Positions 59,637-64,000 of a DNA stretch of 64,000 bases are shown piece by piece. Both the position numbers and the translations under genes were made by a program. The notes beneath the pieces were generated by a model. It made no database searches. It saw only the letters and a list, made by a program, of their open reading frames with translations, and was not told the DNA's origin. Positions within the stretch are counted from its first letter, which is position 1. Each line of letters begins with the position of its first letter. This DNA is from Molossus alvarezi (taxonomy: Eukaryota; Chordata; Mammalia; Chiroptera; Molossidae). The DNA is taken from positions 43,958,001-44,022,000 of the forward strand of contig CM073887.1 in NCBI GenBank assembly GCA_037176705.1. The letters are read 5' to 3'.

Positions 59637-59670
<34 letters not shown>
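59637..59670. repeat. (GT)n microsatellite
   Basis: Seventeen uninterrupted GT units. Confidence 0.95.
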
Positions 59671-59673
<3 letters not shown>

Positions 59674-59901
59674 AATGTGTTATACTGATACTTTCAACTT
59701 AGATCCAAAAAACCAGGAGATCCTTCCTCATATTCCCCCTTTTCTATATTCATGTCCCTGCTGCTTCCACATTAAAAATTCTGGCTTATAATGCATCAAT
59801 ATATTTACTCATTTGCTCTCTCCTAAATAGACACAAAATACTTTCAGAATTTCATCATCAATATCCCTAAAACATGAGCTTACTTAAAAAAAAAAAGTTT
59901 G

Positions 59902-60153
59902 GTCCTGGCCGGTTTGGCTCAGCAGTTGAAGCGTCAGCCCGCAGTCCAGAGAGACCAAGGTTTGGTCCTGCTAAGGGCACGTACATCGGTTGCAGTTTGT
60001 CCCCAGCCCCGGTTGGGTTGTGGGGGAGGCAGCCACTCAATGTGTCCTTTTCACGTCGATGTTTCTCTCTCTCTCTCTCTCTCTCTCCCCCCCCTTCCTC
60101 TCTCTCTCCCACTCTATCTGAACAAGAATGGAGGAATGTTCTTGGGTGAGAAT
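59902..60153 (+). mobile_element. VES-type SINE
   Basis: GGTCCTGGCCGGTTTGGCTC head, altered B box GGTTTGGTCCT, (TC)n then C-run, and end 'CTGAACAAGAATGG'. A-run plus AGTT on both sides (59891-59900 and about 60157-60166). Confidence 0.9.
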
Positions 60154-60208
60154 AAAAAAAAAAGTTCAATGTTTCTTTATTCTTGCTTTTGTCATAAGAC
60201 TATATCCA

Positions 60209-60449
60209 GCCCTGGCCGGTTTGGCTCAGCGGTTAGAACATCAGCCTGCGGTCCAGAGAGACCTGGGTTCGGTTCCCGCTAAGGACACGTATCTCAGTTG
60301 CAGTTTGTCCCCAGCCCTGGCTGGGTTGTGCGGGTGGCAGCCACTCGATGTGTACCTTTCACGTAAATGTTTCTTTCTCTCTCTCCCTCCCACTCTATCT
60401 GAACAAAGAATGGAAGAATGTTCTCGGATGAGGATTAAAAAAAAAAAAA
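60209..60449 (+). mobile_element. VES-type SINE with 13-bp duplication
   Basis: Complete copy with A box TGGCTCAGCGG and B box GGTTCGGTTCC. Duplication AAGACTATATCCA at 60196-60208 and 60450-60462. Confidence 0.95.
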
Positions 60450-60790
60450 AAGACTATATCCAATGTTGGTATAATTTTTTAAATACAGGACACTGTGGCA
60501 AACTTAGAATAAATAGATCCTTTTAATGATTCTATTAATCATAAAATTAGCTTTTCCTCTCAAAATATGAATTTAAGATATGAATACATACATACATACT
60601 GTCTACTAAAATTAGCCATCACATTAAATTTTACAGTACCTATGGTTTTTAAATAGGTAATGTTAAGCTTCTGTGAATCAATATTACAGTGCATTTAAAG
60701 GCCATAGTTCTAATTTCCATAGAAACAATAATAGATCACTATTTCCAAGAAAAAATTAAAATCTTTTCCAATACAGAAGTAATTTTCTTT

Positions 60791-60890
60791 GTAGAATGTT
60801 TTCTAATTTTTTTAAATTTTTATTGTTGACAATATACAGAAGTCCCCCATTTTCTCCCCCTTTACCCAGCTCCACCCAGCCCCACCCCCT
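60791..60890 (-). mobile_element. Very short LINE 3' end
   Basis: In reverse it ends 'GTCAACAATAAAAATTT' after a G-rich stretch, a bat LINE-type 3' terminus. GTAATTTTCTT occurs at 60779-60789 and 60891-60901, a likely target duplication. Only about 90 bp were copied. Confidence 0.5.
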
Positions 60891-61601
60891 GTAATTTTCT
60901 TAAAATGACCTTCAATTAATAGGTCTGACCTATGCTTTAAAATTATTTCACAAGAAGGAAGTGAACTGTCCTATTTAAAATGGAAATTGATTGTTCCCAC
61001 AAACATAAATATGGCCTTGAGGCTTTCATTTTATTGCAGCAGATTTTGGTAGTATCTTGTTAGCTCATGCTTTTAATTGGGTGGTTGCATCTACTGTAAC
61101 CTTGGTGAGACGGCTACTCCTCTGCAAGGTTCGAATGCACAGATTTAATTAGTGAGTGTGTTTTGACCATTTCTCATTCCTCAAAAAGATCAGATCTTAC
61201 CCCTCCTTGCTTTCTACAGTCAACAAATGAAACCTCTAGAATGTGTTAAGGGTCTGGACTATTATTGCCTCTCCTCCATGACTATTTCTGAAAGTACAGA
61301 TTCCTTAGCCCAAAACCATAGTAGTCTTGATTTAAACTTTGATTACAAGCATTGAATATACATATGAAAAGGGTCAAAACACCCTTGTTGTGATTCCTTC
61401 TGTATGATGTGCAACAAATTAATGACTTGTAATTAGTGATATCAACAAGAAGCATCCTAAAATTGAATTGAGAACACAAGATTCAAAAACCAATTTCATG
61501 TCCTTTCTCAACTTTCTTCTCTCTTTCACTTGCTCCTTCAAAAAGCACACTCAGTAACACAACAGCTCCTCCTCATTAAGGAAAAGCAGGCCACGCTTTT
61601 A

Positions 61602-61825
61602 TTTATTTATTTTATTTTTTCCTTTATTGATTTTAGAGAGAGTAGAAGTGAGAGGGAGAGAGAAAAAGAAACATCAATGAGAGAGAACATCGATCCGCTG
61701 CCTTCTGCATGCCCTCCACTGGGGATCAGGCCCACAACCCGGACATGTGTTCTGGCCGGGAATCGAACCAGCAACCTCTTGGTGCATGGGCTGACGCTCA
61801 ACCACTGAATCACACCGGCTGGACA
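61602..61825 (-). mobile_element. VES-type SINE, GTGTGGCTCAG group
   Basis: Reverse copy: (TTTA)n tail, purine block, CCCACTGGGGATCAGGC-like text, 'GGAATCGAACCAGC' (B box), 'ACCACTGAATCACACCGGC' (A box). Flanks GCCACGCTTTTA (61590-61601) and GCCAAAGCTTTTA (61826-61838). Confidence 0.92.
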
Positions 61826-61995
61826 GCCAAAGCTTTTAAAGTGTTTCTCTGAAAATGGGCGGCATCCTCACTTGTGTTTGTGGTGACTGCTGCTTTAGGA
61901 AAATCCTAACTTTTAGCAAACAAAAAAACAAAAAACTCATGACTAGATCTCTACCCCAACTGTGAATCTTATGCCTTAAAAAGAGTAAAGGATGT

Positions 61996-62163
61996 CCGGC
62001 TGGTGTGGCTCAGAGGTTGAGCATCAACCTATGTACCAAGAGGTGGCTGGTTCAACTCCCAGTCAGGGCATACACCTGGGTTGTAGGCTCAATCCCTGGC
62101 AAGGGGTGGGCCTGAGGCAGCCAATCAAAAAAGGGGAAAAGGAAAATAGAAGGTTGAAGCAGA
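61996..62163 (+). mobile_element. 3'-shortened VES-type SINE
   Basis: CCGGCTGGTGTGGCTCAG head and B box GGTTCAACTCC, then CAGCCAATCA passes straight to an A/G-rich tail, skipping the TCTC block. AAAGGATGT (61987-61995) and AAAAGATGT (62164-62172) flank it. Confidence 0.85.
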
Positions 62164-62479
62164 AAAAGATGTGTGTGAGTTTTCTCCAAAGATAAAGAAG
62201 ACTAAATATGAGTGGGTAAAATAGATTGGGTGAATGAAAAGGGAAAATATATGTAGTGAGTAAGTGACAAAGAGACAGGGTAAGTCATCAGGAGGAAAAT
62301 TAAGGTGGAAGACATGGTGAAAAGAATGATTCGGTTGGAAGGATTCTAGGTGCCTTCTTTCCTCACCTCATGGCTCATCGATATCTCCACATGGGACACT
62401 CTTGTCACGTCAACTTCTCAGGCTTCTGCTTTCCCATGTCCTCAACAGAATGCCACACTCATATTTTAAACTGCGCTAA

Positions 62480-62970
62480 AATACATGTTACATAAAATGT
62501 ACCATCTTAACCATTTTTTTAGTGTACAGGTAAGTGGCATTAAGTGCATTTCATATTGTTCTGCAAACATGACCACCATCCATCTCCAGAACTATGTTCT
62601 GCTTCACAAACTGAACTCAGTACCCATTAAACACAAACTCCCCATTCTTCCTCCAGCCCGTGGAAAACCCCATCCTACTTTATGTCCCTATGAATTTGAC
62701 GACCCCAGGTACCTCATGAAAGTGGACTCATATGATATTTGTCCTTTGTGTCTGGCTTATTTCATTTAGCATAATGTCTTCAAGGTTCATTCATAATGTA
62801 GCATGTGTCAGAATTCCCTTCCTTTTAAGGCTGAATAATATTCCATTATATGTATATATCACATTTTGTTTATATAGTCCTCCATCGATGGATGTTCCCG
62901 TCTTTTCTGAAGGGTTGTTTCCACCTTTGGGCTATTGTGAATAATGCTGCTATGAACAGGACTGTTCATG
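62480..62970 (-). mobile_element. Old L1 3' region, antisense
   Basis: 'ACATAAAATGTACCATCTTA', 'TCCATCTCCAGAACTATG', 'GGCTTATTTCATTTAGCATA', 'GGCTGAATAATATTCCATT', 'GTTTCCACCTTTGGGCTATT' and 'GAATAATGCTGCTATGAAC' are the reverse complement of an L1 ORF2 end and 3' UTR (L1MC/L1ME type). The + strand ORFs at 62485-62944 are antisense artefacts of it. Confidence 0.85.
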
Positions 62971-63814
62971 ATCCTCCACTCCTTTTTAACAAGCTCCCCC
63001 AGAATGTACAGACAGTATTACCCCTTTATTCATATTACTTAAAAGATACTCCTATACTCAGGAGATCCACAGACTCTGGAAAATTGAAGAGAAAAATTTG
63101 TTTGGATGATTTCTCAGTCCACCCAGATACCCAATCACTGATTTAGCCAATGTCTCTAAATGTCCAGCCTGAAGTAAGTTTGCCCCAGGATTGCTTGCAG
63201 CCTTCTGATTCAAATCCAGTGACTCAGCTTCCTGTCAAGAAGATGAGGAATCGGGCAACAAAAAATGGACAGGCACTAGTTCTTGGTCTTAAAAATACCT
63301 CTTTATTATACCTCCCTTCTGAGTCACAAAAACAAACTCCTTCTCTAATAGATTTTATAGTTGACATATTTATGTTTTTATGAGTCAATCCAATTTTGTT
63401 TATTTGTACACACATACAAATGCATGCATGTGTTTATGTAGGTGTAGGTATATATATTTTATACATTTAGTCACACACAGAGGTCTATGCTCCATCCATC
63501 CTTTTCAAGCTGAAGTCCGATTTGCTGAAATTTCAAGGGGATTTTCCACTTCAACACACACAAAAATATGCTTACAACTTAACTGCACATAATAAAGTTG
63601 CCAGTGCAGTTAAGTGAACGATGTTTCAGAGTGAAGGTATGCACAAATTAAAATAAATCTTTTAGAAATACCTCTAGTTTTTTTCCTGAATAAAACATAG
63701 TCTCGCAGTGAATTGGTCATAAGAAACCAAAGAAACAAGAGTCAAGTGATGGGACACTGATGCTGGGAGTTGTGTTACACATTCTGAGTCAGCTAGAAAG
63801 GCCAGGTGACCTTT

Positions 63815-63920
63815 TATTTATTTATTTATTTATTTGGTATGTGCCCCTAGCCAGAACCGAACCCAGGACTCTCTGGTCCGCAGGCTGACGCTCCAACTGC
63901 TGAGCCAAACCGGCCAGGGC
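63815..63920 (-). mobile_element. Head-only VES-type SINE with (AAAT)n tail
   Basis: In reverse: GCCCTGGCCGGTTTGGCTCA, A and B boxes (GGTTCGGTTCT), then GGGCACATACC joined directly to (AAAT)n. The rest of the element is absent. Perfect duplication AGGCCAGGTGACCTTT at 63799-63814 and 63921-63936 shows the short form inserted as such. Confidence 0.93.
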
Positions 63921-63952
63921 AGGCCAGGTGACCTTTAAAGGGCCTCATTCTT

Positions 63953-64000
63953 GCCCTGGCCAGTTTGGCTCAACGGTTAAAGCATCAACCCATGGACCAA
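63953..64000 (+). mobile_element. VES-type SINE, cut by window end
   Basis: GCCCTGGCCAGTTTGGCTCA head with A box TGGCTCAACGG. The window ends after 48 bases. Confidence 0.9.

Larger units (their letters stand above)
59040..59690 (-). repeat. Old L1-type 3' region, split by a SINE fragment and a (GT)n tract
   Basis: 'TTTTGAAAATTTTCAAGCCT', 'ACAGAAATGTTGAAACAATA', 'CACCTAGATCTATCAACTAC' and, after the SINE, 'CAGACTTGCAATTTCTCC' are text of ancient L1 3' UTRs in reverse. The class is probable, the family unassigned. Confidence 0.45.
12282..64000 (-). other. MSRA: MSRA intron upstream of the exon (partial)
   Basis: This is the 3' part of the intron that precedes the identified exon and runs out of the right side of the window. 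It contains no recognised MSRA exon. Apart from listed repeats I see nothing nameable in these stretches: 12330-13170, 13580-14005, 14780-15035, 15480-15940, 16160-17590, 17890-18950, 19380-19860, 20510-21585, 21800-23250, 23540-24125, 24545-25755, 29470-30715, 31470-32385, 32975-34035, 35140-35490, 35680-37175, 37290-38375, 38680-39755, 40395-41790, 42730-43890, 44600-45150, 46870-47470, 48740-49250, 50545-51635, 51855-52845, 53035-53400, 53960-54480, 54725-55780, 57910-58240, 60465-60775, 60905-61585, 62175-62475 and 62975-63795. Confidence 0.8.

Noticed and set aside
60209..60449. SINE heads with tRNA A and B boxes as possible tRNA genes
   Set aside because: The heads do not fold to an intact cloverleaf with acceptor stem and are followed by SINE bodies, A-tails and target duplications.
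62485..63146. Overlapping + strand ORFs of 70-98 codons
   Set aside because: Mostly the antisense strand of an old L1 3' end; the remainder has no recognisable domain.

Overview
This is mammalian, almost certainly bat, nuclear DNA. At least 26 copies of the tRNA-derived VES-type SINEs of vespertilionoid bats are present. Their recurrent head is GCCCTGGCCGG followed by TTTGGCTCAGCGG, or GCCGGTGTGGCTCAGTGG, and they end in a TCTC-rich stretch and an A-rich tail. I see no young Helitron, piggyBac or autonomous hAT copies of the kind abundant in some vespertilionids. I do not name a species.

The one protein-coding exon I can identify is a 69-base exon on the minus strand (12213-12281). It has canonical splice sites on both sides and encodes KHHVNGNRTVEPFPEG followed by TQMAVF. 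That matches the segment of methionine sulfoxide reductase A (MSRA) just upstream of its catalytic GCFWG motif. The whole window is therefore read as the inside of MSRA, transcribed right to left: 12282-64000 belongs to the intron before this exon and 1-12212 to the intron after it. MSRA is known to have very large introns in mammals, which fits a 64 kb window with one exon.

The rest is intronic sequence in layers. The oldest layer is MIR and L2 debris with a few ancient DNA-transposon and LTR remnants. Next come L1 3' ends in both orientations: 1.7-2.0 kb, 2.4-3.65 kb, 14.0-14.8 kb, 19 kb, 25.8-29.1 kb, 34.2-34.6 kb, 44 kb, 48 kb, 57 kb, 59 kb and 62.5-63 kb. The youngest layer is the bat SINEs, many with clear target-site duplications and often nested. 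Notable assemblies are an L1 inserted in an older L1 and then hit by two SINEs (25.8-29.1 kb); two SINE insertions using one target site in series, the second carrying a third SINE (49.8-50.5 kb); and a SINE inside a SINE tail (10.9-11.3 kb). A 278-bp mariner-type MITE with intact inverted repeats lies at 11.4-11.7 kb. A 530-base uninterrupted homopurine tract lies at 10.2-10.75 kb; in the MSRA pre-mRNA it is a giant pyrimidine tract about 1.5 kb downstream of the exon.

Some non-repetitive blocks (5.6-6.2, 20.1-20.5, 46.4-46.9 and 53.4-53.95 kb) have the look of conserved non-coding sequence. I found no operon, CRISPR array, toxin, intact virus or novel multi-gene system. Nearly all open reading frames in the window arise by chance, from SINE copies, or from the purine tract.
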